NCBI GenBank assembly: GCA_002104945.1
Contig: MCFH01000016.1
Coordinates: 434,001-498,000 of the forward strand
Origin: Piromyces finnis
Taxonomy: Eukaryota > Neocallimastigomycota > Neocallimastigomycetes > Neocallimastigales > Neocallimastigaceae
DNA: 64,000 nucleotides
Reading direction: 5' to 3'
Position numbers and translations under genes: made by a program. The notes beneath the pieces are model-generated. The model was not told the origin of the DNA. It saw only the letters and a program-made list of their open reading frames with translations, and did not search any database. Below, one piece after another: positions 41,924 to 53,824 of the stretch (position 1 is its first letter; every line of letters starts with the position of its first letter).

Positions 41924-44900
41924 TTAAACATTATTAAACAGTATTTCATTAATAACAATATCAAAAGTTTTTTCTCGAATAGCTTTTATGGCTTGGTTAA
42001 TTAATAGTTTTATCTCATAAATAATATTTTGAACTTGCGGGAAATAAGAACGCATTTGCTTTAATAAATTCAAGTAAAAGTAACATGGTGCCAGTGTTTC
42101 TTGTGGAAATGATGAAAAATTAGAATATTTTAGGGATTCTTTACTGTAAAATTTTATATATTTACTTTCTTGTGTAGCTACGTATCGTATAATATATACA
42201 ATACAACATTGATAAAATACCCATGATTTACAATAGGAAAAACGAACTGGGTGGTTATTATTTTCTCGGGAAGCCTCCATCAACAAAAGAAGTCCTATTG
42301 TACAATCATCTGCTGTTTTTGAAGCAATAGCAACGGATTTTGCAATTGGATATTTCTTAATTTTATTAGGATTCTTAATTATATGCATAACATATTCTCT
42401 ATTTAAACAAATTCTTTGTGCACTTGTTATTAATGAAAATTTAGTCCAATTTTTTTTCTTTGGAAAATCATCTAGTGATAACATTACTAATTGGTACATA
42501 TCAAATACTGTCATGGTTATATTATCTTTACATTTAATTTTTAAAAAATTATATTTACGGTTAAAAAAATTATTATCATAGGATATTCTTTTTATAATCT
42601 CATAATACACTTGTTTATTGTCTGTTATATTTAAAAATGGATCTTTATCATAATCATCATTTATAAGACTTGGTTTAAAATTAGATTTTTTTATATCGTT
42701 GTTATTGTTATTTTTACTATTACAAATGGTATTATTATTATTATTATTAGGATTGATTGAAAAAGAATCATTCATTTCATTATTATTATAATCCTTTTTA
42801 AAAAGTAAATTATCAATATTATTTTTTTTATTCATAGTAGTCTTGGTATCTATATCTGTATTTATAATATTGACAAGTTTATTAATACTAATATTGGTAT
42901 TATTATTATGATTATTATTATTGGTATTGGTATTAATATTAAAACTATTATTAGTGTTTATATTTGAGCCTAGATTGGTATTAACAATGTTGTTAACATT
43001 TCCATTATTAACTATATTATCAATATTGAATGTCGATGGAATATTTGAGGAAAAACCATTATTATTGTGATTATTACTATTACTATTTGTAGTCGTTGTG
43101 GTTGTAGAAGTCGAAGTAGAATTGTTACTGTTTCTATTATGTTTTGTTTTATTTTTTTTGCTTTTACTATGGTTTCCATTTTGATAATCAAATTTTTGAT
43201 CTTGGTTCATATTTAAACTATATCTAATTCCTAACAAAAAGTTATTTTGATCATCATCATCATTATCATCAGCCAATTCAGCTAATTCAACATAATATGA
43301 AAAGTCTTCAGTAATATCATTAAAACAAATTAATGTTAAATCATCTATGTATTTGAAAAAAAAATTTTGAGTTTTAATTATATCTGTGTTAATAGAATCA
43401 ATATCTTCTAATAAAAAATCGTTTTCTTTTATCTTGCTTGTGATACTAAATAATTCTAATAATAATATTGATGCGCTAACCACAAAATATTCAAATTTAA
43501 TTTTTGAAGCACCAGCAATAAATGAAATCAATATATTTGAACGCTCATCAATAAACTTTTTTATATCTTTTATCACAATATTTTCGTTTTTTATAAATAT
43601 ATTATTCCATGTATCGTATCCATAAAATGCAATAGATATAGATTTTATTATTTCCAAATCTTCAAAATAACTATCTTTATTATTACATTGATTTAAATAA
43701 TAAAAATAATTATCCTCAATTATCTTAAATGCTAGTCCTGAATAAAACCATGATTGACTATTTCCTGATTCTGTTTTATCATTTATTAAAAATAAATTAA
43801 TATAATATAATATATATCATTATATATATTATATTTATATTGAATATATTAATAATTTATTTTTAATTATGATGTATTATTCAATTAATTCATTATTCTT
43901 TTTACTTTATTTATTTAAAAAAAAAAACATTAACTTACCAAATATTGTTATTAAATATAATGATTGTAAAAGTTGAACATCAATTAATCCATAATTTTGA
44001 TATATTAATTCTTTTGCTTTATCAATATATTCAGTTGCTAATGGAATATCTGGAGTTTGTTGGAATAGATATGCCATTCCATACATTGAAAAAAGTAAAT
44101 ATTTTGAAAGGGAATCATTTTTTATAAAATTTGTGAAAGTATTTTTACTAATGACTGGATAACAAGGATGAAAGTATTTATAATACATATCTATAACAGA
44201 ATAATTTATTAAATCTTTTTCAATTGTTGGTATTTCATTGATATTTGTTTTGAATCTATGGTGAATACTTGTTTTATAAGCAACAATATTATTATATATA
44301 CTTTGAGTTATATTTACATCTAACAACTTTGTTGATCTTTTAAATTGTTCACCGATTAATTTTAAATTTGTAAGTCCTTCATCATTTTTATTTTTATTTC
44401 CTTTAAATTAAAATATATATATATATATATATATTGAAATTAAATTTTATTTAATTATTTTTTTTTCTCCTTTTTTTTTTAGTTTAAATGGATATATTTT
44501 AATAATTTTAATATTGAATTAATTATAATTTATATAAATTATGTTAATACAAACCTGTTTCATTAGCTTTATCGCGTTTTCTATATCTTCTCTTTTCCCT
44601 TTTTTGTTGTGGACCTTAATGATATATACCATGAAATTATAAATTATTACATAAATTTTATATAATAATTTATAAAATTTACAATGTTTTTATACTCTAC
44701 CTCTTTTTCTTGGAAAAGGATTATAATAACATACATAATTATATTGTAAGCAGGTTAAACATTTTGGTCTTTCTCCTGTACATTTTCTTCTCTTTTTACG
44801 ACAACTATATTTTGTTAAATTTTAAATTATTTCCATATTTAAAACAGTTAATTGTTTTAAGAATTTTCATATTATCACCTTTTACAATTAGTTATTAAAG

Positions 44901-45152
44901 CAAATTATTGTTATTATTATTTATAAGATTTATTATTATATACTTACTTTTCACATGCTTGAGTAACCTTTTTTCTTACTTTTTTCTGTTTATTATCAAT
45001 TTCATTAGTATTATCTATTAATTAAAAAAAAAAAAAAAAATTAATAAAAAAATTATAATTTTAACTAATATTATTAAAAATAATAGCATACTTTTATCAT
45101 TTTTATTATTTTCTATTTTTTCAATATTACTTGACTCTTTATTGTAATTCAT
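41924..45152 (-). CDS. Zn2Cys6 fungal transcription factor (intact paralogue)
   Basis: Six exons in consistent phase: 45152-45092, 45014-44948, 44804-44701, 44614-44555, 44400-43939, 43770-41924, encoding 866 residues. The Zn2Cys6 cluster ACEN|CRKKRRKCTGERPKC...CLQYNYVC begins near residue 41, preceded by a basic KKVRKKVTQ segment and followed by a Lys/Arg tract (QQKREKRRYRKRD) suited to nuclear import or DNA contact. The fungal-specific regulatory domain follows: YYKYFHPCYPVIS, KYLLFSMYGMAYLFQ, FGESGNSQSWFYSGLAFK, and SFPQETLAPCYFYLNLLKQM near the C terminus. A ~150-residue Asn/Thr/Ser-rich insertion (about residues 430-600) interrupts the domain. Intron positions match those of the neighbouring paralogue, except for one extra intron in the N-terminal extension, so the pair arose by tandem duplication. 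It acts in the nucleus; targets cannot be inferred. Confidence 0.9.
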
Positions 45153-46938
45153 ATTAATTTATTTCATACGTTTTAAAAAAAAAAAAAAAGGTAAAATGTT
45201 TAAAATATAAATTATGCATTCATATAGAAATTTTATTGTTATCTTTTAAATTTGATTTTATCTTTTTGTTGTAAAATTGTTTCTAGGAAGTAAAATATAT
45301 TGAAAACGTAAAAATATATCTTTATTATGAAAAAAAAAAATAGTGTTTGCTTAACTCTATGTATTCTATGTATATGTAATAGAATATATGTTAAAAAAAA
45401 AAAAAGAAAAGAAAAATTACTTAACCAATAATTTATTTAAATTTAAATTTAAATATTAATTAAATTTTTTTAATTAATATTTATATTCTTGCTGGTGGTG
45501 AATGAAACAAAAAAAACAAAAAAAAAAAATTATTTAAATATATTATATTTAAATTTTATTAATAATGTTATTTAAGAATGTATGAAATTTAAAGTTAAAT
45601 AAACTTTACTTTTGTTTATATTAATTGAGAACTTTAATTTTTTTTTATTATGAAAAGATGAAAAGATAAAAAAACAATATATAAATATTATTATTACCAT
45701 AATATTTAATAAAATATATTTATTATTTTATTTTTATTATTAATTAAAAATGCAAGACAAAGAAAAATAAATGAGTTGTTGATTTTTAAATTTCTGTATT
45801 AATATTGCAAAATATAGAAAGTATATAATAAAAAAAAAAAATAAATAAATAAATAATAATGAACAATATTCTTAAAATCTAATAAAAATTTACAATACAA
45901 ATGGTTAATGATTATCAAATATTAAAAAAAAAAACATACAAATTGTATCAATTTATAATACTATACTTGAATCTATTTCTTTTTTAAAAAAAATTATTTA
46001 ATTTTGTTATTAAACTAGTATATATAGTAAATCATTAATTATTATTATATATAAAGTATTAATCCTAATTAAGAACAGAGTATGAAAGTTATTGAAAAAG
46101 AACCATTTATAAATAAATAAAAATTATACAAAATAAATGATTTTCCTTTTTTATTTATTTATTTATTTATTTTTTTTTTGACAGTTTATAAAATGATATC
46201 TATAAATAAATAAATTAATTTTCATATATATAATATATATGTATATAAATATAAATAAATTAAAATTTTATTAATTTTTTGAAATGTTAATATGGAAAAT
46301 CTTTAAAATGGATAAAATTCTTTTTATTTTATATTTTTTATTTTATATTTTATATCTTTATTTTTTATTTTATATCTTTATTTTTTATTTTATAATTATT
46401 AAAATATAAAAATAAAAAAAAATGCATATTCTATCACAATAAAACAGAAAAAAGAGATAATACTATTTTATTTAAATAATTTCATTATTTCTAAGTAATT
46501 TAAAAAAATTTAATCTTATAATTATATATTACTTTCGCTATAATAAATTGAATTATTTCATTCTCATTATTTAAATTGTATACCAAATAATATAAAACTT
46601 TTTTTTATATATATTATTAAAAATATACATTTATAATTTTGCTATCATTAATTGAATTAATTTTATATCATTATGTAAGACATTAAATAATTTAAATCTT
46701 TCTATTTAAAAAATATACTAATAAAGTTTATTATAAAATAACTTTTTCTTTGAATTGATTTACATTTATTTATTAATTAAAGTGAAAAAAAAAAATAATT
46801 TATTATTATCTCACAATACTTTTTAATGGAGAATGGGAAAAAAAAAAAAGAAAAAGGATTTAAATGGAATTTTTTTCCTATTTTTTTTTTAAAAAAAATC
46901 AATAATTAATATATTTTTATTAATATATATATATAAAA
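45153..46938. other. Divergent promoter region (Zn2Cys6 gene and first CotH gene)
   Basis: AT-rich spacer between two gene starts, with simple repeats at 46150-46172 (TTTA)n and 46322-46392 (imperfect TTTTATTTTATATC units). No coding signal. Confidence 0.6.
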
Positions 46939-48977
46939 ATGAAATTATTATTATTTGAAAGTTTAGCTCTGAGTATATTAACAGCATATACTAAAGCTCG
47001 TGTTGTAGATTTTTCACTTATTGCATTTTGTAACACCAGTGCTCAACTTAATATCAATGGTGAAAAAGTAGATTTAGTAAGAGAAACTGTTGATATCCCA
47101 TTATGGAAGGCTTCTCATGAAGTAGGAGATGGTGATCTTAGGTAAATAAAATAATAAATTCATAATTATTAAATAAAACATAAATAATTAATTTAATATA
47201 ATTATTTTAATAATACTTTTACAGTTACAATTATAGCTGTGATGGTAAAGAAGAAATTATAAAACATACTTTAGCAGGAACTGAAACTAAAACTCATAAC
47301 GAATTATTTAATCGTGAAAAAACAATATATAAATTACCAAAATTTGGTTATCCAAATACAAAAAAATGGGATAGATCCCTCGGTCAAACAGAACTTTTTG
47401 ATGAAACATATATTCCAACATTTATTTTCTACGATTATGGTAATTTCTTTATTAAAGGAACAACTACTCATACTTTCTCAAAAGTTGTAGCTATTTTAAA
47501 AGATAACGTTTTCACTTTTAATGTAAGTATATATAAATTAAAATTAATTGAGTTATCAATTATCAATTTTTTTAACCATTCTAAATAAATTTAAATATAG
47601 AATATTCCATCATCTGGTAAAAATGGTGATGAAGACAAATTCCAATTTAAGATTACATTACCAGGTGAAGGTATTTATCACAGAAATGTTTTAAAATTCA
47701 GACCAAGTTCTTATGATCCAGTCTTTTTCCGTCAAATTTTATATGGTGATATTGCTCATGCTATTGGTAACCCAGCTCACGAATCTGTGTCAGCTCGTGT
47801 ATACACTAGTGATGGTACAGGTATTGGTCTTTATGTTTTACAAGAAGACTGTACTACCGAAAGTTTTATTAAAACTGCTTTCTATGGTAATGAAGAAGAT
47901 GGTACCATTATTCCATACACTAAATCTATAATATATGATTGTGCTACTGGTGCAGATTTCAATTATGAAGATCCAAATTGGTTAGGTGCCTTTAAAAATG
48001 ATACTTATGATTTAAAGGAAGAATTGTTAGAAATGACTCGACAAATTCATATTCTTGATATAAATAATATTGAAGAAATTAAGAATTTAGATGAAAATTG
48101 GCTTGAATTAGATACATTATTAAGAGCTCTTGCCCTTGAATATCTTGCTGGTCACTGGGATTCCTACTGGTTCCTTACCACTAACTTTGTTACCTACCAC
48201 CCAGCTGAAGAAACTGAAGGTATTAAATATAGTTACTCAAAATATAAGTATTACTTCATTGATCAAGACTTTGATCAAACATGGGGTATTGGTATGAGTG
48301 AACAACTTGATCCACTTAATTTCCCAAAGAAATCTTATAAAGATTTCGTTGGACTTGACTGGGCTAATTTAAATAAAGACGATTCTTTCGATTCTCATAC
48401 TCGTGTTATTATTGATAAATTAATTGGTTGTAACTCCTCTGACAGAGATGCAAAATGTACAACAAGATCTTACTTTGAATCTCACTTAAAATCTATTGTA
48501 CAACATATTTTCAATCCTATTGCTTTAGGAGGCCGTATTGATGCTTACAAAGAACGTCTTCGTCCAGAAGTTGTTTGGGATACTGAAGAAGTTGTTCGTC
48601 AACATATTGGTACCAAAAAATTATATGATTTTAAGGTCTCCGATTTCGATGGTAATATTGAATCTGGTAGCTATCTCGGAAGTCTTGTTTACTGGGGATT
48701 AAAAGATTGGATTAAGGAACGTGCCAATGCTGTCTGTTCAGAATTCAACTTTGAATATGATAAAGTTGCTCTTACTCCAGAAACTGCTGAAAAATATCAA
48801 GCTCAAGAAATTACACCAGAAACTGATTATAATGCTCAAGATAACAATTTCTCAAATGTTCCATCAACCAATACTGATTCTAGCCAATTAAATAATGGTA
48901 GTATGACAGTTAAGCCAACTTTAATTGTATCATCTCTTGTTATTTTAATGATAACCATACTCTTTAATGTATTTTAA
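46939..48977 (+). CDS. CotH-domain protein 1, secreted, GPI-anchor-like
   Basis: Three exons (46939-47141, 47225-47522, 47601-48977) encode 625 residues. A signal peptide (MKLLLFESLALSILTAYTKA) is followed by a small N-terminal beta domain and the CotH kinase-like domain: LPKFGYPNTKKWDRSLG, LKFRPSSYDPVFFRQILYGD, GLYVLQEDCT, then LEYLAGHWDSYWF and YFIDQDFDQTWG, whose aspartates match the catalytic/metal-binding positions of CotH atypical kinases. The C terminus is a Ser/Asn-rich spacer and a ~20-residue hydrophobic tail with no charged residues after it, which looks like a GPI-attachment signal. There is no dockerin. CotH proteins are numerous in anaerobic fungi; in Mucorales they are cell-surface proteins, and bacterial CotH phosphorylates spore-coat proteins. 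Cell-surface location is inferred; substrate unknown. First gene of the local cluster. Confidence 0.93.
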
Positions 48978-49077
48978 AATCTTTTAATATTAGAAACTCT
49001 GAATTTTTTAATATTTAAATTTTGATAATAATTATAAGGATTAATTATAATTTTAGAATTCATCTTTAAGTGTGTTA

Positions 49078-49237
49078 ATATTTAATATTCAATAAATTTA
49101 ACTAAATGAAATTAAAGTAATTAATAAATAATATTTAATATTCAATAAATTTAACTAAATGAAATTAAAGTAATTAATAAATAATATTTAATATTCAATA
49201 AATTTAACTAAATGAAATTAAAGTAATTAATAAATAA
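49078..49237. repeat. 53-bp tandem repeat, three copies
   Basis: Three essentially identical head-to-tail copies of a unit containing CAATAAATTTAACTAAATG, starting about 100 bp after the stop codon of CotH gene 1. Confidence 0.95.
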
Positions 49238-49756
49238 ATTTTTTTATTTTGAATATTATACCACTAAAATATTATTATGAATAATCAAACTAATATTAAA
49301 AAATATTACTAAAATATTATATAAAAACAATAATAATTTTATTAAAACTGGTTTTAACTTTCAATTCAATGAAAATATAGTTTTGATTATAGAATACTAT
49401 TTCATAATAAAATTATATTATTTACAAAAAAACCAACAAAAAATAATACAAATACATTTCTGTAATGAAAATTAAAATAAATATGATAAAAATAAATACT
49501 AAAGGAACAAAATTAATATATATCTTTCTATTTTTGTTATTAATAAATAGCAAAGTTTCTTATTTTTACCAATAATGAGAATAGCAAATGAAACATTTAT
49601 AATTATTTAATAAATTATTAATATTTGTATTTTAAAAAAAAAAAAAGAAAAAAAAAAAAGATAATGATTAATAATTATATAAATATTATAAATAATTAAT
49701 ATACTCATTGAATATCATTTTTAATTATATTACCACCAGAAAGGTCTTTTGATTTA

Positions 49757-49847
49757 TTTTTTAAAAATAATAGTTTAATATTAAAATCTTTAAATATTTG
49801 GTATTTTTTAAAAATAATAGTTTAATATTAAAATCTTTAAATATTTG
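49757..49847. repeat. 47-bp tandem duplication
   Basis: Two identical copies of a 44-nt stretch containing AATAGTTTAATATTAAAATC, separated by three bases. Confidence 0.9.
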
Positions 49848-50582
49848 ATATGAGATTGGTTATTTAACTTGTATATAATAGAATTTTAATAATTAAATAA
49901 TTATTTAGTTTCATTTAATTTATTTTATATTATAAATTAAATGAAAAATACCCAATAACATGATTTCCCTCAAAGTATTATGCCTAATTTATAGTAAATT
50001 AAATTTGTATAAAAAAAATTATTTTAATTACGAATACTACATATTAAAGTTAATTATTCTTAATAAATTTGATTAAAATTATATTGCAATTCCTTGTCAT
50101 ACAATTTATTAAAAAATATTAATTTTTACAATTAATATTAAAACTGTTATAAAAATAAACATTATTGTAATTTGGCTATTGATAAAATATACAAGAAAAA
50201 AACATAAAAGTTTTAATAAATATAATCTTTTTTTACCTTTTTTTTTTTCTTTTTTTTTTTTTTGTGAAATTTTTAAAATTTTATCTTTGTTAATATTTAA
50301 GTAATTATCTTGTAAAATATAAAGTTATTGCTGAGTATTTACTTAAAAGCTTGAAATTTATTACAAATAACTTTAAAACTATAGTTAACTATAGTAATTG
50401 TATAGGTAAAATAGTTTATTTGTAATAAAAATATAAAAATGAAATATTATACATACAATATAAACTATAAATGAAATATAATTTTAAATATATATTAATA
50501 AGAGTGTTGCAGTATATTCATAGAAAAAGAGATAATTAACTTTTTTTATTATAAAAAAAAAAATATGTTTTATTCTTAGACA

Positions 50583-52463
50583 ATGAATTTTAAAGCAAAG
50601 TTTCTTTTATTTGGATTAATTTCAAAAATTCTTGCAGCTAACTTTTCCGTTGTTTCATTCGATGGAAATTGTCAGTTAGTTGTTGGAACCCAAAGTTATC
50701 CAATGACTCAGGAACCAGGTATGCCACTTTATAAAGTAGCTGCCGATGTCCCACTTAAGTCAACGTATATATTTTAATTTTATTTTATTAACAGAAAAAT
50801 TTTGAGAGTAAACTTAAAAAAAAATAATAAATCTTAATAAATATATATATATATAAAAAATAGATATAAATATGTATGTAATGGTGTTGAAGATGTAGAC
50901 CGTGTCCTTAATGAAGAAACAACCCATAATGAACTTATTGGTCGTTCATTAACTGTATATGATATGCCTGAATTCGGATATCCAAATGCTGAACCATGGA
51001 CAAGATCTATCGGTAGAACTGAACTTTTCGACCCAACATTTGTTCCAATTATTATCATTGATTCTGATAAACAATTCTTCACTGGTAGAAATAGTGGTGT
51101 AAGAGCATTCAATGGAATGCATTTTATTTTAAAAGATAACGTTTTTTCATTTAATAATGTACCAGTAGGTGGTAAGAATTATGATGAAAATAAGTTCCAA
51201 TTTAAAATTAACTTACCAGGTGATGGTATTTATCACAGAACTACATTAAAATTCAGACCAAGTTCTTATGATCCAGTTTTCTTCCGTCAAATTTTATATG
51301 GTGATATTGCTCATGCCATTGGTAATCCAGCTCATGAATCTGTTGCCGTTCGTGTCTACTTAAGTGATAATACCCCAATTGGTCTTTATGTATTACAAGA
51401 AGATTGTACATCTGAAAGTTTTATCAAAACTGCCTTCTTTGGTGATGAAAAGACTCAATCCGTTAAAAATTATAATCCAAATGTTATATATGACTGTGCT
51501 ACCGGTGCCGATTTTACTGCTGATGACGGAAACTACTTGGGTGCTTTCCAAAATAATACTTTCGACTTAAAGATTGAATTATTAGAAATGACCCAAAGAC
51601 TTGCTCAATTAAATGTTCAAGATGTCCAAGCTGTTAAAGAATTTGATGATAATGAATTAGATTTAGATACATTATTCAGAGCTCTTGCTCTCGAATATCT
51701 CGCTGGTCATTGGGATTCTTACTGGTTCTTAAGTACTAACTTTGTTGTATATCATCCAGAAGATGCTGAAGGAAGATACAAATTCTATTTCGTTGATCAA
51801 GATTTTGATCAAACATGGGGTGTTGGTATGTATCCAGGATTAGATCCACAAAACTACCCAACAAAAACCTATGATAACTACATTGGCATCAATTGGAGAC
51901 AATTAAATGAAAATCCATTTGATACTGAAACTCGTGTAATTGTTGATAAGTTACTTGGTTGTGACGGTCAACCACAATGTACTACAAAGCAATTATTTGA
52001 AGATCATTTAAAATCTATTGTTCAACATATTTTCAACCCTGTTGCAATGAAAAGAAAGACAGATGGTTATAGAGACCGTTTAATGGAAGAAATGCAATGG
52101 GATTTAAGTATCACTCGATTATACACTGCTTTAAATTCACAATATCAATTTACTATAAATGATTTCAATTATGGTATTGAAAGTGCAAATTATGAAGGTA
52201 GTAAGTTCTTCTTTGGTGTTTTAGATTGGACTGAAATTATTTGTAATACTGTTTGTAAGCAATTTGGTATTGAATACGATAAAGTTGCTTACACTCCAGA
52301 AACTGCTGCTGCTGTTCAACAAGACATAAAGCCAATTGATCCAGGATCTCAATATGATCCAACTTCCAATCTTAATGCTGAAAGTGGATCAGAAATGAAC
52401 ATTGCAAATGTTGTATTAGCTATTTTATCTGTTGTATTAAGTCTTACTATCTTTTTCATGTAA
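50583..52463 (+). CDS. CotH-domain protein 2, secreted, GPI-anchor-like
   Basis: Two exons (50583-50764, 50864-52463) encode 593 residues. A signal peptide (MNFKAKFLLFGLISKILA) precedes the same architecture as its neighbours: FSVVSFDGNCQL, MPEFGYPNAEPWTRSIGRTE, the CotH catalytic region with LEYLAGHWDSYWF and YFVDQDFDQTWG, and a terminal hydrophobic segment (NVVLAILSVVLSLTIFFM) after a Ser/Glu spacer. Unlike genes 1 and 3 it lacks the second intron: the frame reads straight through DNVFSFNNVPVGGKNY where the others are spliced. No dockerin. It is closer in its first exon to gene 3 than to gene 1. Same inferred role as the other CotH genes: a cell-surface atypical kinase-like protein. Confidence 0.93.
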
Positions 52464-53049
52464 TCCAAAACACAAAATTTATTAATAAAATATAGAAGAA
52501 TAATACTATTATTTTGAATAATAGTAAAAACTAAAATAAATTATAAAATTATTCATTTAATAAAAAAAATTTTTAGATTTAAATTTTAAAAAACATTTTA
52601 AATATATTTAATGTTAAATCTTTTTATATAAACTAATTTAAAGATGTAAGCTAATTTAAGGATGTATTTTATTATTATTATTATTACACTTTAAATTTTT
52701 TTTATAATAAAAATATTTTAAAAAAAAAAAAGAACTTAAATATAAACTTCTATTTTAATTTCTTTTTCTTTTTTTTTATTTTATAACATTATTATATATG
52801 TTTCATTATAGTTTTTTAATATTTATTTTATATCTATTCTATATTAATTATATATTTTTATTATTTTTATTCTTTTTCTATTTCTACTTTTATTTTTATA
52901 TTTATTCAGATTTGATTTTTATATCTAAGAATTTTTAATTATTTATAACTATTTAATAGAAATTATTAGTAATTTTCCATGTTTATAACAACTTTTTTAA
53001 TATAATTGTTTATTCAATAAAAAAAATTACTTTTTTATTTTTTTTTAAT
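52464..53049. other. Spacer between CotH gene 2 and the CotH pseudogene
   Basis: AT-rich DNA between two convergent 3' ends, without coding signal. Confidence 0.6.
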
Positions 53050-53083
53050 TTAAAGTAATAAAATGATACTCATAATTGTTGCT

Positions 53084-53094
53084 AAAACAATCAT
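53084..53094. repeat. Target-site duplication of truncated LINE, left copy
   Basis: AAAACAATCAT, repeated at 53814-53824 at the poly(A) side. The leading A's are ambiguous because of the tail, so the certain length is 8 bp. CotH gene 3 has the site once, unduplicated. Confidence 0.85.
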
Positions 53095-53813
53095 AATAAC
53101 AATAGTAATAATAACAATAGTAGTAATAGAAATAATAATATTAGTAATGATAGCAATAGTGAAGATAATAATTCTAATTTAGATAGTAATTTAGTTAATG
53201 ATAGTAATAGTTCTAATAATCCCGTGAATATTAATGTGTATGATTATTCTAGTGTGTGCAGTAAAATATTTAAATTCCTTCTTGGGGGAAGAAGTTTTAA
53301 CAATATTAATTACAATTCAAGGGAATGGAAAGAACTTTGTAAGCGTCAGATTCAATCTGGTACTAATGAAGGAACACCATTCTTGACGGTAACCGCGGAA
53401 CTTCTAACCAAAATCATGCCTTTTGCTATTAGCCAGCAATGGTCAATGTTCAAAAGGTTTGAAGCAACATCCAAGAGCGTCAATGCTGAAGAAACAGTAA
53501 GACAGGCCAGGAGGGCCAGCGCAACCAATGGAGATCATAATTTTGTTCCATGACAAAATTTTGATCTTTGGCTCGGTGTCCCATTGGAAGTCAAATACAA
53601 TTATTATACTTTAGTATAATAGTGGCTTTCTTACTTTAATTAAAATTACTAGAATACATTATACCCAATTTTTATTCATTTGTGTTTATTTAAACATATT
53701 TTTTTTTATTTTTATTTTTATTTTTAATTTTTTTATTACATGTATTATAATTTTAATTAAATTAATAATAAAGTTTAAAATATTTGATGCCGTTAAAAAA
53801 AAAAAAAAAAAAA
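53095..53813 (+). mobile_element. 5'-truncated LINE copy
   Basis: About 720 bp corresponding to the 3' end of the full-length element: part of the Asn-rich spacer, the conserved C-terminal module, the whole 3' UTR and a poly(A) tail. It is inserted on the plus strand into the CotH pseudogene with a target-site duplication. The remaining coding part stays open to the same stop (53551-53553) and its C-terminal 109 residues differ from the full-length copy at only two positions (Thr for Ala, Ser for Gly), so the insertion is recent. 5' truncation with tail and duplication is the usual product of incomplete target-primed reverse transcription. Confidence 0.95.
53101..53553 (+). pseudogene. C-terminal remnant of the LINE polyprotein
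   Basis: In-frame remainder of the LINE ORF: Asn/Ser-rich spacer, then the module NINVYDYSSVCSKIFKFLLG to the original stop. It lacks endonuclease, RT and zinc knuckle, so it is non-autonomous and has no start of its own. Confidence 0.9.
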
Positions 53814-53824
53814 AAAACAATCAT
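53814..53824. repeat. Target-site duplication of truncated LINE, right copy
   Basis: AAAACAATCAT immediately after the poly(A) run; the CotH pseudogene sequence resumes from here. Confidence 0.85.

Larger units (their letters stand above)
48978..50582. other. Spacer between CotH genes 1 and 2
   Basis: AT-rich; contains a 53-bp x3 tandem array (49078-49237) and a 47-bp x2 duplication (49757-49847). No further genes were seen. Confidence 0.65.
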
